The translations under genes were made by a program, and so were the position numbers. Below the pieces are notes generated by a model. It was not told where the DNA came from and searched no databases. It worked only from the letters and a program-made list of their open reading frames with translations. This document shows positions 36,957 through 46,944 of a stretch of 64,000 bases of DNA, piece by piece. Within the stretch, counting starts at the first letter, position 1. Each line of letters starts with the position of its first letter. Source of the DNA: SZUA-36 sp963727635 (lineage in GTDB: Bacteria > Pseudomonadota > Gammaproteobacteria > Xanthomonadales > SZUA-36); the NCBI GenBank assembly GCA_963727635.1, contig CAVSHP010000005.1, forward strand, positions 59,623-123,622, in the 5' to 3' direction.

Positions 36957-39134
36957 ATGAGCACATCAAAACAGCAAGTGACAGCCATCAGTCGCCGGGA
37001 ATTTCTCAAGGCCACGGGGCTTGGTGCAGGTGGTCTGCTGATCGGCGTAGCGCTGCCCTCAAGCCTGCTGGCCTCGGCCGGTGATACGGGTTCCGAACTC
37101 AATGCCTTCGTGTACATCGCCACAAACGGCGATACGACGATTTACTGCGGACGCTGCGAAATGGGGCAGGGTATCAGCACCGCGCTGCCGGCAGCGGTGG
37201 CGGATGAACTGGAAGCGGACTGGAACCGCGTTAACGTTTTGCAGGCCGACGCCAATAAAGCCAAGTACGGGCCACAGGATACCGGTGGTTCGGAAAGTAT
37301 CAACAAGATGTTCGAACCGATGCGCAAGGCGGGTGCGGCAGGCAAGGAAATGCTGCTGGCCGCCGCCGCCCAGAGCTGGAATATACCGGTCGAAAACTGT
37401 TACGCAAAATCGCATGTCGTCTACAACCGTGTGGACGACCGTAGTCTCACCTACGGCGAACTGGTTGCGCTGGCCAGCGAACTGCCGGTGCCGGAAAATC
37501 CCGTACTGAAAACCAGGGACCAGTTCGTTTACATCGGCAAACCCCTCAAGCGCCATGACCAGGATGAAATGGTTGTGGGTCAGCGGGTCTTCGGTGCGGA
37601 CAAGAAAGTTCCCGGGATGAAATATGCTGCTATCCGGCACGTGCCGGTCTTTGGCGGTTCGGTCAAGTCGGTCGACAAGAGCAAGGCGCTCGCCATGCCG
37701 GGCGTCGTTGATGTGGTGATCATTCCGCGTTTTGAGCAACCCTATGGCTCGGTGGGCGGTGTGGCCGTGGTTGCGGACAATACCTGGCTCGCACAGCAGG
37801 CCGTAGAGGCGCTAACGATCGAATTCGAAGCGGGTCCGAACGGTACCTATGACACCGATGTATACAAGCAGCAACTCGTCAGCAATGTCGAGGCGCCGGC
37901 CAAGGTGGAATTTGAAACAGGTTCGCTCGACCAGGCATTCAAAGCTGCCGCCAAACGGCTCAGCGGCACCTATGTTGGCTCACATCTTTCACATTCGCCG
38001 ATGGAACCGATGTCCAGCCTGGTCTGGGTGCAGGCGGACAAGTGCGAGATATGGGCTTCGACCCAGGACCCGCAGGGCATCCAGAAGACGATTGGTGCTT
38101 ACCTGGAGCGTGAACCCGGGGACATCACGGTGCACGTCATGGCGGCCGGCGGGGCGTTCGGACGCAAGTTCATGTGTGACTACGTCCAGGAGGCTGCGGC
38201 CTGCTCAAAGGCGACCGGTTTTCCGGTGCAGCTGACCTGGTCGCGAGAAGAGGATATGCGCACGGGTTATTATCATTCCTGCAGCGCCCAGCACATCGAA
38301 GCCTCGGTGGATGACGAAGGCAAGGTGACCGGCTGGTTGCACCGTGCCGCGTTCCCGCCCATTGATTCACTATTCAACCCGGCGGCAGTGCAGCCCTCTG
38401 CCAGTAATCTTGAGGATATCGCCAAACACCCTTATGGCATTGAAAACATGCGTGTTGAATCCGGATTGGCCCCGGCACATACGCGGATTGGCTGGTACCG
38501 GGCGGTTTACGCGATCTTCTATGGTTTCGCGATCAATGTTTTCACCGATGAACTGGCCCACGAAGCCGGCGTGGATACGGTGGAATTTTTGCGTAACATC
38601 TACGCCAACAACAAGGACCCGCAACAGCAGGAACCGGCGAAACGTTGCCGGGCGGTGCTCGACAAGGCCGCGGAAATGGGGGGCTGGGGCAAACAATTGC
38701 CCGAGGGTCAAGGCCTCGGTATCTCGGTGCACCACAGTTTTAACAGTTATGTCGCCATGGTGGTACATGTCGAGGTTGCCGGCAAGCAAGTCACCGTTCA
38801 CCGCGTGGATTGCGCGGTCGATTGCGGTCTCGTGCTGAACCCGGATATCGCGACCGCGCAGATGGAAGGTGCGGTGATCATGGGGATGGGCCTGGCACTC
38901 AATACCGATCTCAGGTTCAAAAATGGTGCCGTGGTCAATTCGAATTTCCACGATTACCCGGTATTGCGTATCAGCGAGACGCCAGCTGAAATCAACGTCA
39001 GCTTTATCGGCCAGGATATCAAGCCGACCGGTTTGGGCGAGCCGGGTGTGCCGACGCTGGCGCCGGCCCTGGCCAACGCCATATTCGCGGCCAGCGGCAA
39101 GCGTTACCGTTCGCTGCCAATCAAGCTGGTTTGA
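36957..39134 (+). CDS. Molybdopterin-dependent dehydrogenase large subunit (IorB-like), second copy
   Basis: A 725-residue homologue of the protein at 16460-18736, with a twin-arginine signal (ISRREFLKATGLGAGG). Cofactor motifs are GRCEMGQGISTALP and AGGAFGRKFMCDY. The catalytic Glu is in TGLGEPGVPTLAPA. The two large subunits share the family layout but differ clearly in sequence and length, so they probably have different substrates. The pair is directly followed by a hairpin terminator. As with the first copy, no maturation gene or cytochrome partner is adjacent. Confidence 0.92.
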   Translation: MSTSKQQVTAISRREFLKATGLGAGGLLIGVALPSSLLASAGDTGSELNAFVYIATNGDTTIYCGRCEMGQGISTALPAAVADELEADWNRVNVLQADANKAKYGPQDTGGSESINKMFEPMRKAGAAGKEMLLAAAAQSWNIPVENCYAKSHVVYNRVDDRSLTYGELVALASELPVPENPVLKTRDQFVYIGKPLKRHDQDEMVVGQRVFGADKKVPGMKYAAIRHVPVFGGSVKSVDKSKALAMPGVVDVVIIPRFEQPYGSVGGVAVVADNTWLAQQAVEALTIEFEAGPNGTYDTDVYKQQLVSNVEAPAKVEFETGSLDQAFKAAAKRLSGTYVGSHLSHSPMEPMSSLVWVQADKCEIWASTQDPQGIQKTIGAYLEREPGDITVHVMAAGGAFGRKFMCDYVQEAAACSKATGFPVQLTWSREEDMRTGYYHSCSAQHIEASVDDEGKVTGWLHRAAFPPIDSLFNPAAVQPSASNLEDIAKHPYGIENMRVESGLAPAHTRIGWYRAVYAIFYGFAINVFTDELAHEAGVDTVEFLRNIYANNKDPQQQEPAKRCRAVLDKAAEMGGWGKQLPEGQGLGISVHHSFNSYVAMVVHVEVAGKQVTVHRVDCAVDCGLVLNPDIATAQMEGAVIMGMGLALNTDLRFKNGAVVNSNFHDYPVLRISETPAEINVSFIGQDIKPTGLGEPGVPTLAPALANAIFAASGKRYRSLPIKLV

Positions 39135-39141
39135 AGTAAAG

Positions 39142-39169
39142 GGGGTCAGAGTCAATTAACTCTGACCCC
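39142..39169. terminator. Perfect 11 bp hairpin between convergent genes
   Basis: GGGGTCAGAGT (39142-39152), loop CAATTA and ACTCTGACCCC (39159-39169) form a perfect stem. It begins 8 bases after the stop of the large subunit and precedes the end of the convergent BNR-repeat gene. It can terminate both. The arms match those of the repeats at 16103 and 44376, so it is probably a dispersed repeat now serving as a terminator. Confidence 0.7.
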
Positions 39170-39192
39170 GATGTTACTTTCAACTCCAGCAG

Positions 39193-42100
39193 TTAACTGC
39201 TTCCGGGAACACCGCGACCCGGTGTCCATGGCACGCCTGCATCGTCCAGCGCCTTGCGTAACGCGGGTAATTCGCTGCCAAAGATGGTGTCCAGTGCTGT
39301 CTTGATAGCGGCAAAATCCTGTTCGCCGATTTCCAGGCTGCGCAGGTGCGTGGGTGTCGGGCCATAGCTCGAAAATGACGTGCCCATGCGGGCGGCGCCG
39401 ATACGTTGGCTGACGGAAACCGGTCCCGGATCGCCCGCCAAATCACGAACCTCGTCGCCGGACAGTTTCAGTTGCAGGTCAAGCACCTTCAATTCGAGGC
39501 TCCTGACTTGTGACCGCAAAGCCGCGCTGGCATCTGACCGCAGCAGGGTTTGCTTGATCGCCGACAACTCGATCAGCAGGGACTTCATCGCCTCGCTCGC
39601 TCCTTCAGCTTCCCGCATCAGGTTGTCAAGACTTTTTGCAAAGGCCACCACCTCGCCCGGACTGGCTGTTGCGAGGCTGTTCTGACGCATCAGTTTGACG
39701 TGGATGGCGGTCTGCAGACCTGTATCGTTGAGCACGCCGTTGACCCGTGTTGCGAGGCTGACGGTGTAGTCACCGGGTGTCGCCAGGGGCCCTGAGAATA
39801 CGATGTAATTGTCACCCGGCTTATCCGACCAGGGGCTGGATTCGGGGTAGCGCAGGTCCCAGGCGACCCGGTGGAAGCCGGCCTTGGCCGGGCCTTCGAG
39901 TTTGCGCACCACTTCACCGTGACTGTCAAGTACGGTCAATACGACCGCTGGTGGTTCTTCGACCTTTTCTGCGCGCAGCGCATCCCAGCCTGGGTAAGGT
40001 GTGTCGCCGCCCTGCTTTTCTATTGCCTTTTCGCGTTCACGCCGGCGTTCCTTTGCCGTCTGCAGGTCCTTTGGCAGGTAGTAGGTAATCACCGCACCGA
40101 ACGGGGGGTTGTCGGCAAGGTAAAATTCATCGCCCTGCGAGGCCTTGCTGCCGGTCTTGAATTCGCCCAGCGGCATGCGTTGCAGATACCACAGCGCGTC
40201 GCGGACCGGGAACAGCATGGTGTCGGAGGCGAGGTTTTTGGCGGTGACGCTACGCAACGGCGTGTAGTCGTCGAGAACGTAAAAACTGCGGCCGAAGCTC
40301 GCGCCTACCAGGTCGTTTTCACGTTTCTGGATGGCCAGGTCGCGGAAGGCGATGTTTGGCGTGCCGCCCGACAGCTTGGTCCAGGTGACGCTGTCAATGG
40401 TGAAAAAGACACCGAATTCGGTCGCTGCGAACAGTAACTCCGGTTTGACGTGGTCCTGCACCAGGCGCCAGGCCAGGTGACGTTCAGGCAGTCCCTTGGA
40501 GATGCTGTGCCAGTTTTGACCGCGGTTGGGGCTCTTCAGGATATAGGGTGAGAAGTCGCCGGACTTGTGATTGTCGACCACGACGTAGACCGTATCGGCG
40601 TTGAACAGGTCGGCCTTGATGTCATTGACAAAGTAACCTTCCGGCACACCCGGCAGCTTGCCAATCTCACGCCAGTTTGCGCCACCGTCTTCACTGACCT
40701 GGATACGGCCGTCATCGGTACCCGCGTAAAGCAAACCCTCCTGCAGCGGTGATTCCGCCAGCGAGGTGATGGTGCCGTATTTCGACATGGCCATCAGATC
40801 CCACGCCGAGTCGAAACTCCAAACACGGCCCATCATCGGCAGCTTCATGCGGTCGCGGGCATGGCTGAGGTCGCCGGATATCGCCGTCCAGCTGTCGCCG
40901 CGGTCATCACTGCGCCAGACCCTCTGGCTGGCATAGTAAAGCCGTTCGGGATTATGTGGGCTGATCAGGATCGGCGCGTCCCAGTTAAAGCGTTCGTTTT
41001 CCTCGCCGGCGGCGGGTTGCGGCTGGATAAAGACGATCTCGCCGGTTTTGCGGTCGAAGCGCACCAGGTTGCCTTCCTGCCATTCGCGCGTAAATGATGT
41101 CGGGGTTGGTCGGGTCTGCCGCCGACTGGTGGCCGTCGGCGAACAGGGTAACAAACCAGTCACTGTTGCGGATGCCGTTGACATTGTCGGTGCGCGACGG
41201 TCCGCCCTGGCTGTTGTTGTCCTGGGTGCCGCCGTAAATGTTGTAGAAAGGCTCGTCATAATCGACCGTAACCTTGTAGAACTGGGTGATCGGCATGTTG
41301 GCGAAAAACTTCCAGTGCTCACCGGCGTCGAATGATTCGTACAGACCACCATCGTTACCGACCATCAGGTAGTTGGGATCATCCGGATCGAAAACAACTA
41401 CGTGGTAATCGGTGTGCACCGTGCTGTTTTTGAGCGGCTGCATGGTTTTGCCGCCGTCCACGGTTTTGTACAGGTTGGGCGCCACCTGGTAAAGGGTATC
41501 GACATCAAACGGGCTGGCATAGATTTCCTGGTAGTAATGCGGGCCTGTTCCGCTATACACCTCGTCGCTGCGTTTTTCCCAGCTGGCCCCGGCATCGGTC
41601 GAACGCCACAGGCCACCAGTGCGTTGCGCCAGTTCGATGGTCGCGTAAACGACGTCGGGGTTGACCGGCGAGATGCTCAGGCCGATTTTGCCCTTGTCCT
41701 CTGCTGGGATTCCATTGGTCAGTTCATGCCATGTTTCGCCGCCATCGGTTGACTTGTGGATACCCGATTCGGGGCCGCCATCCATCAATGCGGCGACATT
41801 TCGGAAACGCTGGTGCAGGACGGCATAGACGACGTCCGGGTTACGCGGGTCAAGATGGACTTCGTTGGCGCCGGTGTATTCGCCCGCTGACAGGATGAGT
41901 TTCCAGGTCTTGCCGCCATCGCTGGTCTTGTACAGACCGCGATCGCCGCCGGCGGACCATAAAGGCCCCTGTGCGGCGACGTAGACGACGTTGGAGTCAC
42001 GTGGATCGACCACGATTTTGCCGATGTGTTGCGAGTCTTTCAGACCCATATTGGTCCAGGACTTGCCGGCATCGAGACTCTTGTAAACACCGTCGCCGTA

Positions 42101-42478
42101 ACCCACGTGGCGTCCGCTGACATTTTCGCCGGTCCCGACCCACACCGTTTGTGGATCATTCGGATCGATGCTGACACAGCCGATGGAATAGGCGCCTTCG
42201 GAATCGAAAACCGGGTCCCAGGTGGTGCCACGGTTATCCGTTTTCCACACCCCGCCGCTGGCCACACCGACATACCACTGGCTGCGGTCCGTCGGATTGA
42301 CGGCGACATCTGCGATGCGTCCGGCCATCAATGCAGGTCCCACGCTGCGCCATTCAAGGCCTTTCAGACTTGCTTCGTTGAGACCGGGGTTTGGTTTTTC
42401 GTCTTTTTCGGCCGCTGCCGCAATGGAGCCTATTAAAATAAATAATATAAACAGTATATTGCGAGTATAACTTGACAT
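39193..42478 (-). CDS. Exported BNR-repeat (VPS10/sortilin-like) propeller protein, one frameshift
   Basis: A protein of about 1095 residues with a signal peptide (NILFILFILIGSIAAAAE) and AAGGAG just upstream of the ATG at 42478. It is built of many BNR/Asp-box repeats, among them SLDAGKSW, TSDGGKTW, STDGGETW, STDAGASW, SFDAGEHW, SDDRGDSW, SEDGGANW and SPNRGQNW, forming one or two large propellers. The frame breaks near 41090 at GCGCG: the first part ends PDIIYAR and the second resumes EWQEGNLVRFD. The C-terminal 250 residues (after LRAEKVEEPPAVVLTVLD) are a beta-sandwich plus helices. Related proteins are often annotated as glycosyl hydrolases, but no catalytic residues are apparent. A binding role at the cell surface is more cautious. 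Confidence 0.85.
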
Positions 42479-42518
42479 TACTTCTCCTTTGCCTGCGTAC
42501 GTTTGCAGTGCTGGTAAT

Positions 42519-42935
42519 TCAGGGTGTAGCCGCTTCGATGATTTCATAACTGGTGTTGATTTCCGCGAGGGCGCCCATCTGGGCGGAAGCGGAACAGTAT
42601 TTTTCCATCGCCAGTTCGATGGCCTGTTTGACACGGTCCTCCCTGACCGAGAGACCCTTCACCACGAAGTGCATTTCAATGCGGGTGAAATATTTTGGCA
42701 TTTCCTCGCGTCTCTCGCCGCCGACTTCCACCCAGGCGTCGACGACATGCTGACGCGCCTTTTTAAGGATCGAGACCAGGTCGATACAGGCGCAACCACC
42801 GGTACCGAGTAACAGCAATTCCATCGGCGACAGGGCGGTTTCCTTATCGCCATCGATGACCGTGCTGTGACCACTTGCGCCAGTGGCAATAAACCTGAGG
42901 CCGCCGGCCCACTTTACGCGGTGATTACGCTCCAA
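42519..42935 (-). CDS. OsmC family protein
   Basis: A 138-residue OsmC/YhfA-like protein with the two redox Cys of the family, in GTGGCACIDLVS and EKYCSASAQMG. Characterised OsmC and Ohr members reduce organic hydroperoxides; YhfA-like members have no proven activity. I chose the TTG at 42935 (MERNHRVKWAGG) as the start because GGAGAG lies seven bases upstream. The other TTG at 42950 is itself part of that site. It lies 40 bases upstream of the BNR-repeat gene on the same strand and may be cotranscribed with it. Confidence 0.88.
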   Translation of the reverse strand: MERNHRVKWAGGLRFIATGASGHSTVIDGDKETALSPMELLLLGTGGCACIDLVSILKKARQHVVDAWVEVGGERREEMPKYFTRIEMHFVVKGLSVREDRVKQAIELAMEKYCSASAQMGALAEINTSYEIIEAATP

Positions 42936-43115
42936 GATTGATCTCTCCAAGTTCAGTTCAGGTGGATTGTTTTAATTAATTCCGCAACTATAGGTTTTAT
43001 CAAAAGCCGATGGGATACGAAGAATCTGCTACCATCATAGGTAGTAATTCTTTCTGCTAGCGATGATACCAATTCCGCAAGCAAATCGGCATCGATTTTG
43101 ACAGGAGATTGAAAA

Positions 43116-43479
43116 TTGACCAGTAGAGCAGAGGTTGAGTCCGTCGTTTTGAAGTTTGTTGAAGCATTGAATATTGATGACGCCAGCATTGTGCCGTTTG
43201 ACAAAGCACGTCGAGTACCACGGCATGTTTTCAAGCATTCCCATCAGCGGGGAATCTGACGTGCGGGAATATATCGACCAGATCGCGCCGTTCATGCTGA
43301 ATGAGAAATATGGCAAGATGATCATCGAAGGAAGTTCGGTCGCCGTGCAAACCTCGTTTGATTCTGTCAATGGAATCCACATTGAAGGGGCGTTTTTTTT
43401 CGAGGTCGAAGGCGACAGGATCAGTGACATCAGGGCGGTCTTCGATACCCGGCGTATGTTTGAAGGCAAGCAATTTTAA
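43116..43479 (+). CDS. SnoaL/NTF2-like protein, one frameshift
   Basis: This small ligand-binding-fold protein is split over two frames. The first part starts at a TTG at 43116 with AGGAG upstream and reads TSRAEVESVVLKFVEALN, then IVPFDK. The second part, one base off at an AAA run near 43200, reads HVEYHGMFSSIPISGESDVR, then IDQIAPFML, and ends EGDRISDIRAVFDTRRMFEG. Joined, it gives about 120 residues with the usual helix, strand and DIRxYFD-like finish of limonene-epoxide hydrolase or SnoaL relatives. The function is unknown. Confidence 0.7.
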
Positions 43480-43527
43480 GATCGATCACCCTGCGGGTTG
43501 CCGCGGTTAAAACAGCGGGGACAGCCG

Positions 43528-44352
43528 ATGATATTTGATTTGCATTCGCACACGCTGTATTCCGATGGTGTGCTGACCCCGCAAGAACTGATCTCGCGCG
43601 CCGTGGGAAAAGGCGTGGACGTACTGGCCATTACCGATCACGACACGATCGACGCCTATAGGCAAAGCCCGTTGACGCAAAGCCTGCTCAAACTTGTGCC
43701 GGGCGTCGAATTTTCGACACAGTGGGAACACGTTGGCATTCACGTGCTGGGTCTGAACATCGATCCGCTTAGCGATGCGATATTGGCCGCGGTGAAAATC
43801 CAGAGTGAAACGCGTCTGCAGCGCGCCAGGCGTATTGGAGAGAACCTGGCGAAAAAGGGCATTGAAGACGCGTTTGATGCGGCCATGAAGTTATCGCCCG
43901 GCAGTTACATCGGTCGGCCACATTTTGCCCAGCACCTGATTAATATCGGCAGGGTTGACTCGATGCACAGCGCGTTCAAAAAGTACATGGGTGACGGCAA
44001 GGCAGGGGATGTGAAGAAACACTGGGCCGAACTGCCGCAGATCATCCAGTGGATACGCGATGCCGGGGGTATCGCCGTGCTCGCCCACCCGCTGAAATAC
44101 AAGTTGACCCGCACCCGTCTGAAACGACTGCTCGAAATCTTTATCGCGGCGGGCGGACAGGGTATGGAAGTGATCTCGGGTCAGCAAACGGTGCAGCAGA
44201 CCCGTGACATGGCACAGTTGTGTGAACAGAAAAAACTGCTGGCGTCCTGTGGTTCCGATTTTCACATGCCCGGTAAACCGTGGGCCGAACTCGGTGTGTT
44301 TGCACCCTTGCCGAAGAATGTGGTACCCGTTTGGGACCGGTTTAGTAACTGA
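43528..44352 (+). CDS. rnm: PHP-domain phosphoesterase, RNase AM/TrpH type
   Basis: The product matches E. coli YciV (RNase AM), a 5'-3' exonuclease that trims the 5' ends of rRNAs and degrades pAp and short RNAs. Metal-binding motifs of the PHP fold are DLHSHTLYSDG, ITDHDTID, PGVEFS, GRPHFA, LAHPLKY and SCGSDFHMPG. The length of 274 residues is normal. The ATG at 43528 starts directly with the first motif (MIFDLHSH); the upstream in-frame start at 43498 adds ten unlikely residues. It is cytoplasmic. Confidence 0.9.
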   Translation: MIFDLHSHTLYSDGVLTPQELISRAVGKGVDVLAITDHDTIDAYRQSPLTQSLLKLVPGVEFSTQWEHVGIHVLGLNIDPLSDAILAAVKIQSETRLQRARRIGENLAKKGIEDAFDAAMKLSPGSYIGRPHFAQHLINIGRVDSMHSAFKKYMGDGKAGDVKKHWAELPQIIQWIRDAGGIAVLAHPLKYKLTRTRLKRLLEIFIAAGGQGMEVISGQQTVQQTRDMAQLCEQKKLLASCGSDFHMPGKPWAELGVFAPLPKNVVPVWDRFSN

Positions 44353-44375
44353 CCGCAATCCGGCAACCATACGCA

Positions 44376-44442
44376 GGGTCAGGCTAACCCCCTTGGTGAA
44401 CGATACGCGCCAGGTAACGGTTCCGCCCCTTTGGCCTGACCC
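44376..44442. repeat. GGGTCAGGC inverted repeat with long loop
   Basis: GGGTCAGGCTAA (44376-44387) pairs with TTGGCCTGACCC (44431-44442) with one mismatch; 43 bases lie between. It belongs to the same GGGTCAG family as the repeats at 16103 and 39142. It begins 24 bases after the RNase AM stop and may help end transcription. Confidence 0.55.
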
Positions 44443-44533
44443 CGGCCTGTTCAGGACCGCGGTTAAGGCCTATCATGTCAGTGGACATACCTGATCCGAA
44501 AGACATACCCACCCACAGGCAGCGGAGAACATC

Positions 44534-44698
44534 ATGACGCTATGCCCGGTTGCCCTTGCCGTAGGCTGCAGCAAGTGCCCAATTTTTTCGATTTGCCCGG
44601 TCAAAAGCATGATCGGCGACTATACGCCAGCCAAAAAAACGGCCACCAAACCGGCCAGTAAAAAGGTCACCAAAACGGCCACCAAAACGGCCAAGTGA
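44534..44698 (+). CDS. Small Cys-motif protein with Lys/Thr-rich tail (54 residues)
   Basis: An open frame with GGAG seven bases upstream encodes MTLCPVALAVGCSKCPIFSI and then CPVKSMIGDY, followed by a basic tail of repeated K-T-A-T-K units (AKKTATKPASKKVTKTATK). The four Cys (C-x7-C-x2-C-x5-C) could bind zinc or an iron-sulfur cluster. The tail resembles the lysine-rich ends of histone H1-like bacterial proteins and may bind nucleic acid. Very similar short proteins occur, as I recall, in other gammaproteobacteria, but I cannot check this. It lies 28 bases upstream of the pseudouridine synthase gene, same strand. Confidence 0.7.
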   Translation: MTLCPVALAVGCSKCPIFSICPVKSMIGDYTPAKKTATKPASKKVTKTATKTAK

Positions 44699-44725
44699 GC
44701 AGCGTTTTCAGCACGGTGGTTTGAT

Positions 44726-45262
44726 TTGGCAAAGGTCGTATTATTCAACAAGCCGTACCAGGTTTTATCGCAATTTCGTGAATCCGGCGAAAGATTGACC
44801 CTGGGTCATTATTTCAGGGATCCGGCGCTGCGTGTCGCAGGAAGACTCGATTACGATTCGGAAGGTCTGCTGTTGCTGAGCGATGACGGCCGCCTGGTGC
44901 AAAAGATATCGCATCCGCGCTTCAAGCTGGAAAAGACCTACCTGGCGCAGGTCGAAGGCGAGCCCGGCCCGGATGCGCTCGCACGTCTGCGCGACGGTGT
45001 GCGGCTAAAGGACGGCAGGACGCTGCCCGCCGCGGCCAGGCGCGTCGATGAACCGGTCTGGCTATGGCCGCGGAATCCCCCGATACGTTACCGCGCCAAT
45101 ATACCCACAAGCTGGCTGGAACTGACCATCAGCGAGGGTCGCAACCGCCAGGTTCGGCGTATGACGGCCACGGTTGGTTTCCCGACCCTGCGGCTGATCC
45201 GGGTACGGGTAGGTGACTGGTCACTGGGTGATCTGAAACCGGGCGATTGGACGGATGCATGA
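44726..45262 (+). CDS. rluE: RluE-like 23S rRNA pseudouridine synthase
   Basis: The 178-residue product is a small member of the RsuA/RluB/E/F family. The catalytic Asp is Asp42 in GRLDYDSEGLLLLS, and the C-terminal signature is SEGRNRQVRRMTATVGFPTLRL. The N-terminal S4 domain is absent, as in RluE, which makes the pseudouridine at position 2457 of 23S rRNA in E. coli. It starts at a TTG (44726) with no good ribosome-binding site, so weak or coupled translation from the small gene upstream is possible. Confidence 0.9.
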   Translation: MAKVVLFNKPYQVLSQFRESGERLTLGHYFRDPALRVAGRLDYDSEGLLLLSDDGRLVQKISHPRFKLEKTYLAQVEGEPGPDALARLRDGVRLKDGRTLPAAARRVDEPVWLWPRNPPIRYRANIPTSWLELTISEGRNRQVRRMTATVGFPTLRLIRVRVGDWSLGDLKPGDWTDA

Positions 45263-45303
45263 TTCGCTTTGCAATACCAACGAAAACGACGTTTCAATTT
45301 AAT

Positions 45304-46792
45304 TCAGGTTCCGCAAAAAGTCTGACTGACGATCTGTTCAGGCCGTGGCGGGGTCGCGTAAACGGCGTTTTCCTCATTGTAAACAAACGGGTTTGCGAGA
45401 ACATCAACGAGCCGGTTGAAGGGCCCGAAATCCTGGTATTTTTGCGCCGCTTCGATGGCCTCCTCGACCAGGTGGTTGCGTGGGATGTAGACCGGGTTGA
45501 CGGCATACATGGCCTGCTGCCGTGCGGCGGCGTCTGACGGCTCCCGGTCGAGCCGTTGCCGCCAGCGCGCCAGCCACGGGCCAAACGCCTCCGGTGGTTC
45601 GAATAGTGAACCGACACCGCCACCCGATGCCGTTTCAGCTGCTACCAGGTCGGACAGACGCCGAAAGCTCAGGGTGAAATCGGCTTTTTCAGCCTGCATC
45701 AATTGCAGCAGGTCCTGGATCAGTTGCACGTCACCGGTGGTTTTTTCATTTATGCCGAGTTTTTTCAGCATGAGGTTCGTGAAAGCGGCCTGGTAGAGGT
45801 CCGGAAAAGCATCGATCGCGGCCTGTCCGGACGCCAGCGCCATGTCGGGGTCATCATCCAGCAACGGTAACAGCGCCTGGGTCAATACACTCAGGTTCCA
45901 GTGCGCGATGGAGGGTTGGTTGCCGTAGGCGTACCGTCCGCCGTGGTCGATCGAACTAAAGACCCTGCCGAGTTCAAAATCATCCATGAAGGCGCAGGGT
46001 CCGTAATCGATCGTCTCGCCCGAGAGCAGCATATTATCGGTATTCATGACACCGTGGATGAACCCAAGTGACTGCCACTGGGCCACCAGGCTGGCCTGGC
46101 GGGCGATGATACCATCGAGCATCGAACGCACCGGGTTTTCAGCTTCAGCCGCCTGCGGGTAGTGGCGTTGAATGACGTGATCGACGAGGACCCCAAGGGC
46201 GTCGTTGTCCCGACGCGCGGCAAAGAACTGCAATGTGCCGATACGGATATGACTCTGCGCGACACGTGCCAGCACGGCGCCGGGCAAACGGCCTTCGCGT
46301 ATGACCCATTCCCCGCTGGAGACCGCGCCGAGCGTGCGACTGCTCGGCACGCCCATTGCCGCCATGGCCTCGCTGACAATATATTCACGCAGCACGGGAC
46401 CCAGCGGCGCACGGCCGTCGCCGCCACGCGAGTACGGTGTGCGGCCCGAACCTTTCAACTGGATATCGTAACGGACCCCGTCCTCGGCGATGACCTCACC
46501 GAGCAGGATCGCACGCCCGTCCCCAAGTTGCGGATTCCAGCCACCAAACTGGTGACCGGCGTATACCGCGGCAAGCGGTTCGGAGCCCTCGGCGATATGG
46601 TTGCCGGCGAGGAAATCAACACCCTGTTCGGATTCCAGCCAATGCGGGTCAATTCCCAGTTGGCGGGCCAATGGATGATTGACTCGAATCAGGCCGGGTT
46701 TTGCAACCGGCACGGGCATCTGGCGCGTATAAAAACCGCTCCCCAAGGCGGGCGTAGCTGTTATCGAAAGGCAGGGGTAAGTTGGAATCCAT
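45304..46792 (-). CDS. selO: SelO family protein adenylyltransferase (YdiU), one frameshift
   Basis: SelO is a pseudokinase-fold enzyme that transfers AMP to Ser, Thr or Tyr of proteins involved in redox balance. Typical sequences are AGHQFGGWNPQLGDGRA, KGSGRTPYSRGGDGRA, GVMNTDNMLLSG, DYGPCAFMDDF and the C-terminal FCGT. That final Cys is the position of selenocysteine in animals. The long frame lacks the family N-terminus. One frame over, ATG at 46792 encodes MDSNLPLPFDNSYARLGERF, the expected start, and the frames meet at the A5 run 46731-46735. Removing one base restores about 496 residues. I take this as a consensus error. Confidence 0.92.
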
Positions 46793-46842
46793 GCTTCCAG
46801 AATACCCCAGTCAGGCTGGCAGTGGCCAGATTGGGTATAGGG

Positions 46843-46944
46843 CTAGGATTTTTTCTTGGCTTTCTTGGCTGCTCTTTTTTCCTTAAGTGACAAAACGGGT
46901 TTCTTTTTTGACTCTTTAACGCCCTTCTGTTCTTTATTTGACAT
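46843..46944 (-). CDS. Tiny lysine-rich protein (33 residues)
   Basis: An open frame with GGAG eight bases upstream of the ATG encodes MSNKEQKGVKESKKKPVLSL then KEKRAAKKAKKKS. It is about 40 percent Lys and has no Cys. The opening NKEQKGxKExKKP pattern resembles short basic proteins I recall from other proteobacteria, whose function is not known. The good ribosome-binding site and biased composition support it as a real gene. It lies 50 bases upstream of selO on the same strand and may be cotranscribed with it. Confidence 0.6.
   Translation of the reverse strand: MSNKEQKGVKESKKKPVLSLKEKRAAKKAKKKS

Noticed and set aside
44641..44698. Repeated KTATK-coding DNA considered as a CRISPR-like or satellite repeat
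   Set aside because: It is an in-frame short tandem repeat within a small gene with a good start; no spacers.
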